Assembly (NCBI GenBank): GCA_030248225.1
Contig: JASANE010009875.1
Coordinates: 1-64,000, forward strand
Reading direction: 5' to 3'
DNA from: Trileptium ribeirensis
Taxonomy: Eukaryota; Nematoda; Enoplea; Enoplida; Thoracostomopsidae
DNA: 64,000 nt
The notes beneath the pieces were generated by a model, which saw nothing but the letters and a program-made list of their open reading frames with translations, was not told where the DNA came from and made no database searches. A program made the position numbers and the translations under genes. Of this stretch, positions 1 through 11,254 are shown piece by piece. Each line of letters starts with the position of its first letter. Position 1 is the first letter of the stretch.

Positions 1-120
1 GGTGGTTTGTGTTGGTATATAATATATGTGGGGGTATAAAATATATATTGTGGGGTATATAATATATGTGGGGTATATAATATATATATGGGGTGTAGAA
101 TATATGTGTAGGGTTTTTGT
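1..120. repeat. TATAATATATGTGGGG minisatellite
   Basis: About six imperfect copies of a ~19-bp unit containing ggggtatataatatatgt. It opens the window, so its true left edge is unknown. Confidence 0.8.
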
Positions 121-299
121 GTGGGTTACATATGGTGAAGATATGATTGAATTATATAAGGAGTTCATGCGTTTTATTACTTTGTCTTCCGAATTAGTCT
201 TTCTTTTTCCAAATGGCTGGCACAGTCGTCGGATTTATATATTTATACGGAAATATTTACCGGAATGGATCTTCTGTCACCAACACTGTTCCCAAATAC

Positions 300-720
300 G
301 TCAGGATCGGCTGGCATGTGTCTTTGAATCAAATGGATAAGAGACGCGTCAATTTGTGGATCGCGTGTGCGACCAAATGGACGACTGTAACGATTTCAAC
401 GAGGATCATTACTGGAACGTATTGACAACCATCTTATCGCTCGATATCCAGAAGTACAACAACTTGCGTTAAATGGTAGATTCAACGATAGGTGGTAGAT
501 TGGTGACAACGCTGACAAGGTAATTCAAGAAGTTGAAGCAACAATACTACGATAAATGTGACGCTTGGCTCAACTAGGATCAACCAAGTCAGGCGGCTCA
601 TATGGCTTTTGGTGCACAGTGCACGGAATAGCCCAGATACAACCGATGTGACATTATTTATGCATGTACAATGCTAAACATTGAATTTAATGAAAAAATG
701 CCTACTGCTGTTATTAGGAA
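300..720 (+). pseudogene. Unidentified degenerate coding-like fragment
   Basis: Protein-like stretches alternate between frames. One frame reads VDRVCDQMDDCNDFNEDHYWN; a shifted frame then reads RYPEVQQLALNGRFNDRW; a later one reads AAHMAFGAQC. Stops and frameshifts interrupt all of them. I do not recognise the family. It could be a dead transposon gene or host pseudogene, or chance. Confidence 0.25.
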
Positions 721-729
721 ACTGTATAA

Positions 730-2450
730 AGTTTTTATTAAAACATTTCATCCTTGCCAAAGGAATCATTCAGACGGCTTAGGGGCTACCGTTATGTTTT
801 TTTTCATTTTACTTCAAATCAAACATATTACACAATTTAGTAATATTATAATAATAACCAACATGCAATATAGGGTATGACCAATGATCATTCATACAGT
901 GACTGTTTAAAATTGTTTTCATTCTTTGTTATAAATTCGACTGCTTTGATAATCGCCTGCCGTTTTCGTTGAATCCGAATCAAATTCGTTCTCCTTTCCA
1001 GATCGCCATGATATAATCTCCTGTTGTTGATAGTTGACGTATAAAATCATTGACCTTTGCATGCCAATCCAAGCAGTTTCTGCATGTAGATATACATTGC
1101 GACATAGCGTTCCATTACTGTTGGTACACTTCGGCGAATAGTGATTCACAAGTATTGCTGAAGAAGTACTTTATCAAAATCATATGTTGCGAGATGTTTT
1201 AATAAACCTCGCTTCGATATAATGGTTGGTGGAATGTATATCTACGATAAAATCCAACCGCTCGTACCAGTATAAAGTCGATGTTTATTAGGAATTGAGG
1301 TATCTTGGTAAATAAATGTTCAAATACATCAAATAGATAAATTATCTGTGCGCTTCATTTGAAGATACATTCCGGTGAAGTTCTAAAATGAATAATTTCA
1401 ACTGAAGATTTGAAGATGTTTATTAATCCATATACATTGTAATGGTTTGATGGGTTCCACTTTTCACTTCAACCGTGTGTCCAGTCTTGCAAACACACAT
1501 TTTTCGTACAATTTTGGATTTTACATATATTTGTACGCTCCACTAAGAGTAATGGATTTAACTTATCACCAACAATTGTTATAAGTAATGCAACATATAA
1601 TGCAATAAAGGGTTTTTATCCATACTTAATACACAAATGTATCTTTTAAACCTTTAACACATTATACAAAAACACTTCCCTTTTTTCGTTAATATGTAGT
1701 TCAAATAGGAAGTTTCCCATCGGAAATATCAAAATTGCATGCTTCAAATCCTCACAAAATCATTCCAGACAGGCTACGGTTCATCTGGGTGAATTGAATA
1801 TAAGTACAATCACTACTACTGATTTTCCTAAATCATACAAAAATATCTGAATCATGCACGATGATCTAAAGTTGGAGCTTCAACTAAAAGTCCAAGCTTC
1901 ACTTCTACCATTTAACGATATAACTTATATTATGAAACATTCTCTTTATCATTTCCGAGGTTTAACATGGTACATATTTACATGGATCTATCATCATGCA
2001 AAAGATGGTAAAGCCATTCATACAAGGTAGACTAAGCTTAAACAAGTTTTATTTCGCTGCACCTGTGACGGCTTCTTGAGTTTTCTCGAAAATGTATATT
2101 CTTCTGAAGGCAACATACCATCAAAAATTGTTCAATCTGAGGTTTGAAGGAATACCTTCATCAGTAGCAGACTAGGTATTCATTTTTTATCTGATTGCAA
2201 GGAAGTATAACGGCTCCAATCTCGATTTTGAATTTCAAATAGCTTCGTTTGTTAACCGTGCTTTAGGAATATAGAAGTTTGAAACCATTAATACTAAATT
2301 AAAATTGATCAGCCGGTTCATGCAAATAGTATTAGAGAATGGGGTACCTTCGCGTAAATTGAGAATTAGAATCTTGATTTTGGTGGTAGGTATTTGAAAT
2401 GCAAACGTGCATCCCAGACAATTAGTGAAACCTAATTCCGTACCCCCAGG
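730..2450. other. AT-rich DNA with nothing recognised
   Basis: No supported gene, terminal repeat or RNA. A 76-codon minus-strand ORF at 919-1149 has no recognisable motif. Confidence 0.5.
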
Positions 2451-2773
2451 GGTACATATTGAATCTAAATATCCCTTTACATTTTACCACTATGTAGCCG
2501 TACTATCGCTGACGGTAATGACATATGTGGTAAATCCATAAAATTTGAACATTTATAATTGGATTTTCTTGGTTGGTACCCCTATTCTGTACTCTTAATG
2601 CCGCTATCTTATTTGTGTCTTATATATCCCTATACATTCGTTACCACTGCTGTACCTATACTTTGTACCATACTGGTACGCATCGTACCAAGCGCAGTAT
2701 CCCTTACATTTACCACTATTTAGCCGTATGTTGTACCGTTCTGTCGTTCACCTACACGTATCTATTGTAACCC
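2450..2773. repeat. Terminal GGGGTACA-type degenerate repeats next to integrase copy 1
   Basis: Repeats of about 80 bp containing taccactatgtagccgta and taccyctatt. The same sequence appears inverted at 6898-7073 beside integrase copy 2, so it belongs to the end of the mobile element. Confidence 0.65.
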
Positions 2774-3485
2774 CTACAGCGGATCTCTCAAATCCTTTTC
2801 ATGCACCCATGAATTCATTGATTGAGGGTATCCAAAAGTCCACTCCTCGGTACAAAGGTACTTTATCTATCTTTGCGAATAATTTTCTTAATTTTATACG
2901 AATCACCCACTACTTTAACATTCTGCTGCTCTTGCTTATAAAATCTTCCCTATATAGTTTCCTTATTTACATCTTCAAAGCTAGTAATGACGTGCATCAA
3001 TTGTAGTTGTTTACTTATTGATAAACACTTTGCGCGACCACAACTTGTTAAATCAACGTTCGAAAGGAGGTCGTTCATATTGATAAACACTTAGCATATC
3101 ACCTAAATTAAATTTATATCAAACATCCACATCTTGTGCTGGAGATATCCTTTCCCGAATTTCATCCTCAGTATCAACCCTTAGAAGGTGTGAAACCATA
3201 ACTGCTTTCTTTAATACCATAACTTTCTACAAAAGCGATTGAAGATTATCAATATATCTACGGGAATTGTTTGCTATTATATTTTTTTATATTTTTCATT
3301 TTAAAGTACGTATAAAACGTTCGGCAATATCTGCTTTTGTTTCCTTATTCTTAGCAGTATAAACGTTTATACCATTTTCCTTGCAGTAATTATATAACAG
3401 GTTATTTACAAACTCTTTACCATTATCAGTTTGAAAATTTTGAGGTTTAAGTTTGTTCAAAGTACTAATTTTAGTGCATTTAGAA
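2774..3485 (-). pseudogene. Polinton-type integrase fragment with chromodomain, copy 1 (dead)
   Basis: On the minus strand the second half of a DDE integrase core is clear at about 3340-3450: FQTDNGKEFVNN with the second catalytic Asp, then NVYTAKNKET and IAERFIRTLK with the Glu. Stops follow immediately. Downstream pieces read VITSFEDVNKE and GRFYKQEQQ, like the GSFYEQEL region of Polinton/Maverick integrases. A chromodomain-like end ...NSWVHEKDL is seen best in copy 2. The first catalytic Asp region is missing. It is a transposon relic, interrupted by stops and frameshifts. Confidence 0.7.
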
Positions 3486-3489
3486 TAGT

Positions 3490-4850
3490 TAGAAGCTGAT
3501 TTATTGTTAAAAATTTTTTTATTATTTTATGACTAATCGGTTGAAAAGTTATTAACTTACAAACGTATTAATTATTAGCTATGTAACTAAAACTTATTAG
3601 CTATGTAACTTAACTTTATTAAAATAGCAAAAAGGAAATAAGAATATAAGAAAACCTATAAAGATAAATCTTTCATTATTATATAACTATTGGTTGAAAT
3701 GTTATTAATTCATAACTCTATTAAATCATTAACTACGTAACTAAAATTATTAAGCTATGTAACTTAGCTTTATTTAAAGTAACAGATTATGAAATCTACA
3801 GTTAGTTAGTAAACCTATAGTTATGAATTTGTATTATTTTTATGACTATTGGTTGAAAAGTTATTAAATTATTACTTATAAAGTACTAACTTCGTAATTA
3901 TAACTTATTAGCTGTGTAACGTAGCTTTATTTAAATAGTAGAAATGAAATGATCGTGCTCGAAAACATATAGATATGAATTTTGTTACTTTATGACTGTT
4001 ATTTAAAAACTTATTAAAATATAATTTATAAATTATTAGTTATGTAATAAATAACTATGTAACCTACGTTTACTTAAGCAGCAAGAAAGAAATTAAAGAT
4101 ATCAGAAAACCTATTGTTATAAATTTTTTTAACTTTGTTACTATTAGTTGAAAAGTTATTAATTTACAACGTATTAATTATTACCGATGTAATTATAGGT
4201 TTTAGCTATGTAACTTAACTGTATTTAAATAGCAAAACTGAAATCACCCTGGCAGAAAACTTATAGTTATGAATTTTGATAGCTTTGATAATTACTAACG
4301 AAAATTAGTAGCAATGCATTACGTATACCGAAAAACTAGGAATATGAAATTTTGCTAACTTCTTTTTGCAAAAAAGGTGAACTTCCCCCAAATGTGGGAA
4401 AAATGATAACCTCAAAATGCTTGAATAATGGTACGAATAACATAGAAAATAAATTACACCAGATGGGACATTAAGTGCTGACCGCGGTAATCCACGATAC
4501 CATGTAATCCACGGTGTTGAAAACCAATGAAATGGAAACATCAGGGTAGAAAACCCAGCGGTGCTAACTTTTGCAACCTTTCAACCATTACTTAAAAGTT
4601 ATTAAAGTATAAATTATTACCTATGTAATTGTAACTTATGTGCTGCGTAACTTGGCTTTATTTAAATAGCAAAAAACGAAATCAGTGTAGTTGAAAACCT
4701 ATAGTTGTGAATTTTTATTATTTTAGTATTATTTAGTTGAAAAGATATTAAATTATTAGCTATGTAATCATAACTTATTAGCTATGTAGCTTAACTTTGT
4801 TTAAATAGTAGAAATGAAATATAGAATATAAGAAAACCTATAATGCGTCG
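3490..4850. repeat. ~151-bp satellite array, direct block A
   Basis: Units share tagctatgtaacttaacttt and are spaced about 151 bp (near 3610, 3761, 3912, 4062 and 4213). They resume after a 290-bp insert at about 4280-4570. The same satellite is found inverted at 5825-6530 and 7075-7685 and direct again at 7990-10620. Confidence 0.85.
4285..4575. repeat. 290-bp module inside the satellite, copy 1
   Basis: Non-satellite module starting ttactaacgaaaattagtag and containing agatgggacattaagtgctg. Recurs at about 8745-9020 and 10630-10865 in the same orientation and the same place relative to the satellite, so it is part of a higher-order repeat. Confidence 0.75.
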
Positions 4851-5139
4851 TTCACAGAGAGCTGCGTGCACGAAAATCACACCGTAAGCTATAGCAAAGG
4901 CGATATATTTTCGTTATATTATTGCAGAGTGAATGATTTTCATTTTTTGCTTCCAACAATATCCCCTTGGTGTTAGCAATATTGATGTTGGAATAACGTT
5001 TCTCCTTCTGATGCACCCATTACAAAGAAACTATATTACTGTGCAAGTCATAGCCTGCTCGATGCCATTGTGGGATTAAAAGAAACTAACATAAATGCAG
5101 CGATAATAGTTTTCTCGTAGCATATTATTGGTGCCTGCC
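4850..5139. other. Central spacer between inverted satellite arms
   Basis: Unique sequence at the middle of the inverted 2.45-7.07 kb structure. No coding or RNA signal seen. Confidence 0.5.
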
Positions 5140-5830
5140 TCCAGTTTGTTATTGCCGCTCCCTCCAATATGATATTAGTGTCCCCTCTAGTTTGCTACTG
5201 GTACCCCCCAGTTTGAAAGTGGCGTCCCCTTTAATTTGATGGTGGTTCCCCCTCCAGTTTGATATTGGTGCCCCTCTCGAGTTTGATAGTGGTGTTCCTC
5301 TCCAGTTTGATATTGGTGTCCTCCTCCAGTTTGTTATTGGTGACCCCTCCAGTTTGATAGTAGTGTCCTCCTCCACTTTGATATGGGTGTCCCCCTCCAG
5401 TTTGTTATTGGTGCCCCCTCTAATTTGATATTGGGCCCCAGTTGGCTCTTAATGCAACCCTCATTTTGGGTAGCTATAGTGCACCCTCCAGTTGTTATCG
5501 GCGCCCCCTCCAGTCGATAATGGTATATCCATAACCAGTCGATGTTGGGTGTCCCTTCAGTCCATATTGGTTCCTCGCTCCAGTTTGATATTGGTGTCTC
5601 CCTCCAGTTTGATGGTGGTGTCCCCTTCTAGTTTGTTATTGGTGCCCCCTTCACTTTGTTATTGGGCCCCCTCCGTGTTATACGCGAAAGAGTATTCTTT
5701 GCGAAATTGTCAGGTCCCCTCCGGTGGGATTGTGTGCGATATCACAGTTTGATACCCTGGAGAATTATGCCAGTTTGATGGTGGTGCCCCTCCAGTGATA
5801 GCGGTGTCTCCGTCCAGTTTGTTATTGATA
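5140..5830. repeat. ~23-bp minisatellite (CCTCCAGTTTGATATTGGTG)
   Basis: About 25 variable copies of a 21-26-bp unit of the form cctccagtttgatattggtg. It has expanded within a sequence also present once, unexpanded, at about 11010-11240 (shared gtagctatag, gtattctttgcgaaat and agttccgcaaagagattaga blocks, the last now at 6139). Confidence 0.85.
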
Positions 5831-6534
5831 CAGTTAAGTTACATAGCTAAAACCTATACTTATATTCGGCAATTAATACGTTGTAAATTAATAACTTTTT
5901 AACTAATAGTAACAAAGTTAAAAAAATTATAACAATAGGTTTTCTGATATCTTTAATTCTTTCTTGCTGCTTAAGTAAACGTAGGTTACATAGTTATTTA
6001 TTACATAACTAGAATTATAAATTAATATTTTAATAAGTTTTTAAATAACAGTCATAAGGTAGACAAGATACATACTGGATATGTGGTAAATACATCATTC
6101 TTTCTGAGAGATATAACTAAAGTACGCAGTTCCGCAAAGAGATTAGATTGAGGTTAGTATTTTATAAGTTACAAGTTTATAACTTTTGAGCTAATAGTCA
6201 TAAAATAACACAAATTCATAACTATAGGTTTCTAACTATGTTGATTTCATATCTATTACTTAAATAAAGCTAAGTGACATAGCTAATAATTTTAGTTACG
6301 TAGTTAATAATTAATAGGTTATGAATTAATACATTTCAACCAATAGTTATAAAATAATGAAAATTTATACTTATAGGTTTTCTTATATTCCTTTTTGCTA
6401 TTAAATAAAGTTAAGTTACATAGTTAATAAGTTTTAGTTACATAGCTAATAATTAATATGTTGTAAATTAATAACTTTTCAACGAATAGTCATAAGATAA
6501 TAAAAATTTTTAGAATAAATCAGCTTCTATTATT
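5831..6534. repeat. ~151-bp satellite array, inverted block B
   Basis: Same satellite as 3490-4850 in reverse complement (ttacatagctaataa...). It contains a displaced segment at 6055-6165 (gacaagatacatac..., agttccgcaaagagattaga) that matches 11177-11250. Confidence 0.8.
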
Positions 6535-6897
6535 TTAAATGCACTAAAATCAGTCTTTGAACAAACTAAACCTCAAAATTTTCAAACGGATAATAGTAAA
6601 GAGTTTGTAAATAACCTGTTATATGATTATTGCAAGGAAAATGGTATAAACGTTTATACTGCTGAGAATAAGGAAACAAAAGCAAGTATTGCCGAACGTT
6701 TTATACGTACTTTAAAATGAAAAATATAAAAAAATATATATATGAAGATTTTATAAGCAAGAGCAGCAGAATGTTAAAGTAGTGGGTGATTCGTATAAAA
6801 TTGAGAAAAAAGGGGTATAGAGTACCTTGTAAAGTGGCTTGGATACCCTAAATCAATGAATTCATGGGTACATGAAAAGGATTTAGAACCGCTGTAG
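6535..6897 (+). pseudogene. Polinton-type integrase fragment with chromodomain, copy 2 (dead)
   Basis: Plus-strand copy of the same integrase end: FQTDN, KEFVNNLLYDYCKENG, NVYTAENKET, IAERFIRTLK, then stops. VGDSYKIEKK follows and, after a frameshift, a chromodomain end KWLGYPKSMNSWVHEKDL with its stop at 6895-6897. The KW.GYP...NSW...KDL pattern is diagnostic of a chromodomain. Compared with copy 1 about 300 bp between the catalytic Glu and the tail are deleted. Confidence 0.7.
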
Positions 6898-7073
6898 GGG
6901 TACAATACTTACCCGTAGGAGGGGTACAACATACGGCTACATAGTGGTAAATGTAAGGGATATACGGGCACAATTCGTACCCGCATGGTACAAAATATAG
7001 GTACACAGTGGTAAATGTATAGGGATATATGAGCACAATAGGTACCCATAGGGGTACAGAATAGGGGTACGCT
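6898..7073. repeat. GGGGTACA-type terminal repeats beside integrase copy 2
   Basis: Reverse complement of the 2450-2773 block: ggggtacaacatacggctac and cagtggtaaatgta repeated twice. Marks the outer edge of the right arm of the inverted structure. Confidence 0.65.
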
Positions 7074-7074
7074 A

Positions 7075-7685
7075 ACCTATAATTACATCGCTAATAATTA
7101 ATACGTTGTAAATTAATAACTTTTCAACTAGTAAATAACTAAAAAAATTGATACAGTCTTCTGATATCTTTAATTTCTTTCTTGCTGCTTAAGTAAACGT
7201 AGGTTGCATAGTTATTTATTACATAACTAATAATTTATAAATTATATTTTAATAACTTTTTAAATAACAGTCATAAAGTAACAAAAATTCATATCTATAT
7301 GTTTTCGGGCATGCTTATTGCATTTCTACTATTTAAATAAAGCTAAGTTACATAGCTAATAAGTTGTGATTACGAAGTTAGTACTTCATAAGTAATAATT
7401 CAATAATTTTTCAACCAATAGTCATAAAATAATACAAATTCATAACTATACGTTTCTAACCACGTTGATTTCATATCTGTTATTTAAATAAAGCTAAGTT
7501 ACATAGCTAATAATTTTAGTTATTTAGTTAATAATTAATAGGTTATGAATTAATAACATTTCAACGAATAGTTATAAAATATTGGAAATTTATACTTATA
7601 GGTTTTCTTATATTCTGATTTCCTTTTTGCTACTTAAATAAAGTTAAGTTACATAGCTAATAAGTTTTAGTTATATAGTACGAAT
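7075..7685. repeat. ~151-bp satellite array, inverted block C
   Basis: About four satellite units in reverse orientation, ending abruptly at the junction with integrase copy 3 near 7680. Confidence 0.8.
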
Positions 7686-7985
7686 AATTTTCTCAATTTT
7701 ATACGAATCACCCACTACTTTTATATTCGGCAGCTCTTGCTTATGAAATCTTCGTATACATATATCTTTATATTTTTCATTTCAAAGTATGTATAAAACG
7801 TTCGGCAATACTTGCTTTTGTTTCCTTATTCTCAGCAGTATAAACGTTTATAACATTTTCCTTGCAATAATAATATAACAGGTTATTTACAAACTCTTTA
7901 CCATTATTCGTTTGAAAATTTTGAGGTTTAGTTTGTTCAAAGACTGATTTTAGTGCATTTAGAATAGTAGAAGCTGATTTATTCT
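7681..7985 (-). pseudogene. Polinton-type integrase fragment, copy 3 (dead)
   Basis: Minus-strand copy of the TDN-KEFVNN...IAERFIRTLK segment, about 300 bp. It is closest to copy 2 in its internal deletion and is truncated before the chromodomain by satellite block C. Confidence 0.65.
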
Positions 7986-8744
7986 CAAAATTTTTTATTA
8001 TTTTATGACTATTGGTTGAAACGTTATTAATTTACAACGTATTAATTATTAGCTATGTAACTAAAACTTATTAACTATGTAACTTAACTTTATTTAAGTA
8101 GCAAAAAAGAAATCAGAATATAAGAAAACTTACAAGTATAAATTTTCATTATTTTATATCTATTGGTTGAAATGTTATTAATTCATAACCTATTAATTAT
8201 TAACTACGTAACGAAAATTATTAGTTATGTCACTTAGCCTTATTTAAGTAATAGATATGAAATCAACGTAGTTACAAACCTATAGTTATGAATTTGTGTT
8301 ATTTTATGACTATTGGTTGACAAGTTATTAAATTATTACTTATAAAGTACTAACTTCGTAATTATAACTTATTAGCTATGTAACGTAGCTTTATTTAAAT
8401 ATTAGAAATGAAATGAGCGTACTCGAAAACATATAGATATGAATTTGTGTTAATTTATGACTGTTATTTAAAAAATTATTAAAACATAATTTATAAATTA
8501 TTAGTTATGTAATAACCTACGTTTACTTAAGCAGCAAGAAAGAAATTAAAGATATCAGAAAACCTATTGTTATAAATTTTTTTAACTTTCTTACTATTAG
8601 TTGAAAAGTTATTAATTTACAACGAATTAAATATTAGCGATGTAATTATAAGTCTTCGCTATGTTACTTAACTTTATTTAAATAGCAAAACTTAAATCAC
8701 CCCAGTAGAAAACCTATAGTTATGAATTTTGATAGCTTTGATAA

Positions 8745-9020
8745 TTACTAACGAAAATTAGTAGCAATGCGTTACCTATAACAAAAAGCTAGGAATATGA
8801 AATTTTGCTAACTTCTTTTTGCAAAAAAATATGAGGTGAAATTCCCCAAATGTGGGAAAAAATGATAACCTCAGAATGCTTGAATAAAGGTACGAATAAC
8901 ATAGAAAATAAATTACACTAGTTAGGCCATTAAGTGCTGACAGTAATGTAATCCACGGTATTGAAACCGAATGAAATGAAAACATCAGAGTACAAAACCC
9001 AGCGGTGCTAACTTTTGCAA
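8745..9020. repeat. 290-bp module inside the satellite, copy 2
   Basis: Matches 4285-4575, including aaatgtgggaaaaaatgataacc and gtgctaacttttgcaac. Confidence 0.75.
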
Positions 9021-9631
9021 CGTTTCAAACATTAGTTAAAAAGTTATTAAAGTATAAATTATTAGCCATATAATTGTAACTTATGTGCTATGTAACTTAG
9101 CTTTATTTAAGTAGCAGAAAACGAAATCAGCTGGCTGAAAACCTATAGTTGTGAATTTTTATTATTTTAGTACTATTTAGTTGAAAAGATATTAAATTAT
9201 TAGCTATGTAATCACAACTTATTAGCTATGTAACTTAACTTTATTTAAATAGTATAAATGAAATCAGAATATAACAAAACCTATCAGTATATATTTTTAC
9301 TACTTTATAACTATAAGATGAAAAGTTATTGAATTATTAGCTATGTAATTATAACTTACTAGCTATGTAATACAACTTTATTTAAACAGCAAAAATGAAA
9401 TGAGCATGCTAGAAAAACTATAAGTATAAATTATTACTACTTTATAACAATTAGTTGAAAAGTTATTACTCTATAACTCATAACTTATTAGCTATGTAAC
9501 TTAACTTTATTTAAATAGTAGAAATGAAATCAGAATATTAGAAAACCTATTATAAGTGTAAATTTTTGTTACTTTATGACTGTTATTTAAAAAGTTATTG
9601 TAATATAATGTAAAAATTATTAGTTATGTAA

Positions 9632-9960
9632 TGCATGAGTAAACTTAAGCTGCGCCCCTTACCATCCTCTTTTGACAAAAGCGATTGCCATTCAGTTGTA
9701 CACTGAACACAAATTACATTTTTGCGTTAAAGAACAGAAATTAGTCCGTTTCATATTCCATACATTATAATTTGAAAATGTTCGCGAACACACTGGTGTT
9801 AAAGTACAGGGACCGAATTGCATTCGTTAATGGCGTTATGGAACAGAAAAATGTCGAAATTGGATACGGCTATTGAAATTCTAGTTTTGTTCGCTAACAA
9901 CGTTTTGTATATGGTGTCAAAAGAGGATGGTTGGGGGCGCATCTTAAGTTTACTCTTGCA
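9632..9960. mobile_element. Harbinger-like MITE, copy 1
   Basis: Terminal inverted repeats of about 47 bp start TGCATGAGTAAACTTAAG and end CTTAAGTTTACTCTTGCA. The 3-bp TAA is duplicated on both sides (9629-9631 and 9961-9963). The interrupted satellite unit reads straight across when the element and one TAA are removed, which proves the boundaries. It is 329 bp and non-coding. Confidence 0.9.
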
Positions 9961-10629
9961 TAATTATAACTTATTAGTTATGCGACTTAGCTTTATTTAA
10001 ATAGTAGAAATAAAATCAGAATATTAGAACACCTATAAGTAGAAATTTTTACTACTTTATGACTATTAGTTGAACAGTTATTAATCTAGAACGTATGAAT
10101 AATTAGCTATGTAATTATAACTTATTAGCTATGTAACTTAACTATATTTAAATAGTAGAAATGAAATGAGCGTGCGTGCTCGAAAACATAGAGATATGAA
10201 TTTTTATTACTTTAAGACTGTTATTTAAAAAGTTATTGAATTATTAGCTATGTAATTATAACTTATTAGCTATGTAATATAGCTTTTTAAATAGCAAAAA
10301 ATAAAATCAGAATATCAGAAAACCTATAAGTATAAATTTTTACCACTTTGCTACTATTGGTTGAAAAGTTATTAATTGAGAAAGTATAAATTATTAGTTA
10401 TGTCATTATAACTTATTAGCTATGTAATATAGCTTTATTTAAGTAGAAAAAATGAAATTACCGTATCAAAAACCCATATTTATGAATTTGGGTACCTTTG
10501 CTGCTTTTAGTTAAAAAGTTATTAAATTATAACCAATAAATTATTAGCTATGTAACTTAGCTTAAGCTAAATCGCAAAACTGAAATCACCGTAGTAGATA
10601 ACCTATTGTTACAAATTTTGGTAGCTTTG

Positions 10630-10865
10630 ATAATTACTAATGAAAATTAGTAGCACTGCATTACCATACCGGAAAAGCTAGTAATACGATATTTTGCTAA
10701 CTTCGTTTTGCAACAAATATGACGTGAACTCCCCCAAATAGTGGAATAAAATGATAACCTCGGAATGCTTGAAAATGATACGAGTAACATAGAAAATAAA
10801 TTACACCAGATGGGACATTAAGTGCTGACAGTAACGTAATCCACGGTAACGTAATCCACAGAACT
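10630..10865. repeat. 290-bp module, copy 3 (truncated)
   Basis: Matches copies 1 and 2 to about the gtaatccac block and then breaks off. It marks the right end of the satellite region. Confidence 0.7.
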
Positions 10866-10939
10866 AAAAATAATCATTATCAGTCGCATTATCATGGATT
10901 TTGGTTTGATTTCGTTTTTTGCTTTAGCATTGGGTTAAT

Positions 10940-11250
10940 GACTGGACTTTCTGACCATTACCTATCTGGTCATACTCACCCCACCAGGGATCGAAAGTGT
11001 TGGTTCTTCAACCCTCTTTTGGTAGCTATAGCGGGTATGGGGAATGCCATCTCCATAACCAGTCGCGTTGGGTATTCTACGCGAAGAGTATTCTTTGCGA
11101 AATTTCACGTTCCGGTGGGAGTGCGTGGATACCACAATACCCTGCAGAATTATGTAGTTTTGGTGTTGAAGGGAGATAAGATACATACCAGATATATGGT
11201 ATCTTCTGAAGAAGAGTGAAATAAGGAGTTCCGCAAAGAGATTAGAGAGG
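10940..11250. repeat. Unexpanded copy of the sequence that hosts the 23-bp minisatellite
   Basis: Shares ordered blocks with 5460-5780 and 6055-6165 but lacks the minisatellite. Overlapping ORFs on both strands show no motif. Confidence 0.55.
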
Positions 11251-11254
11251 TAAA

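Larger units (their letters stand above)
7990..10620. repeat. ~151-bp satellite array, direct block D
   Basis: The longest block, about 15 units, interrupted by a second 290-bp module (8745-9020) and a Harbinger-like MITE (9632-9960). Units diverge but keep tagctatgtaac, tttatttaaatag and gaaaacctata. Confidence 0.85.
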
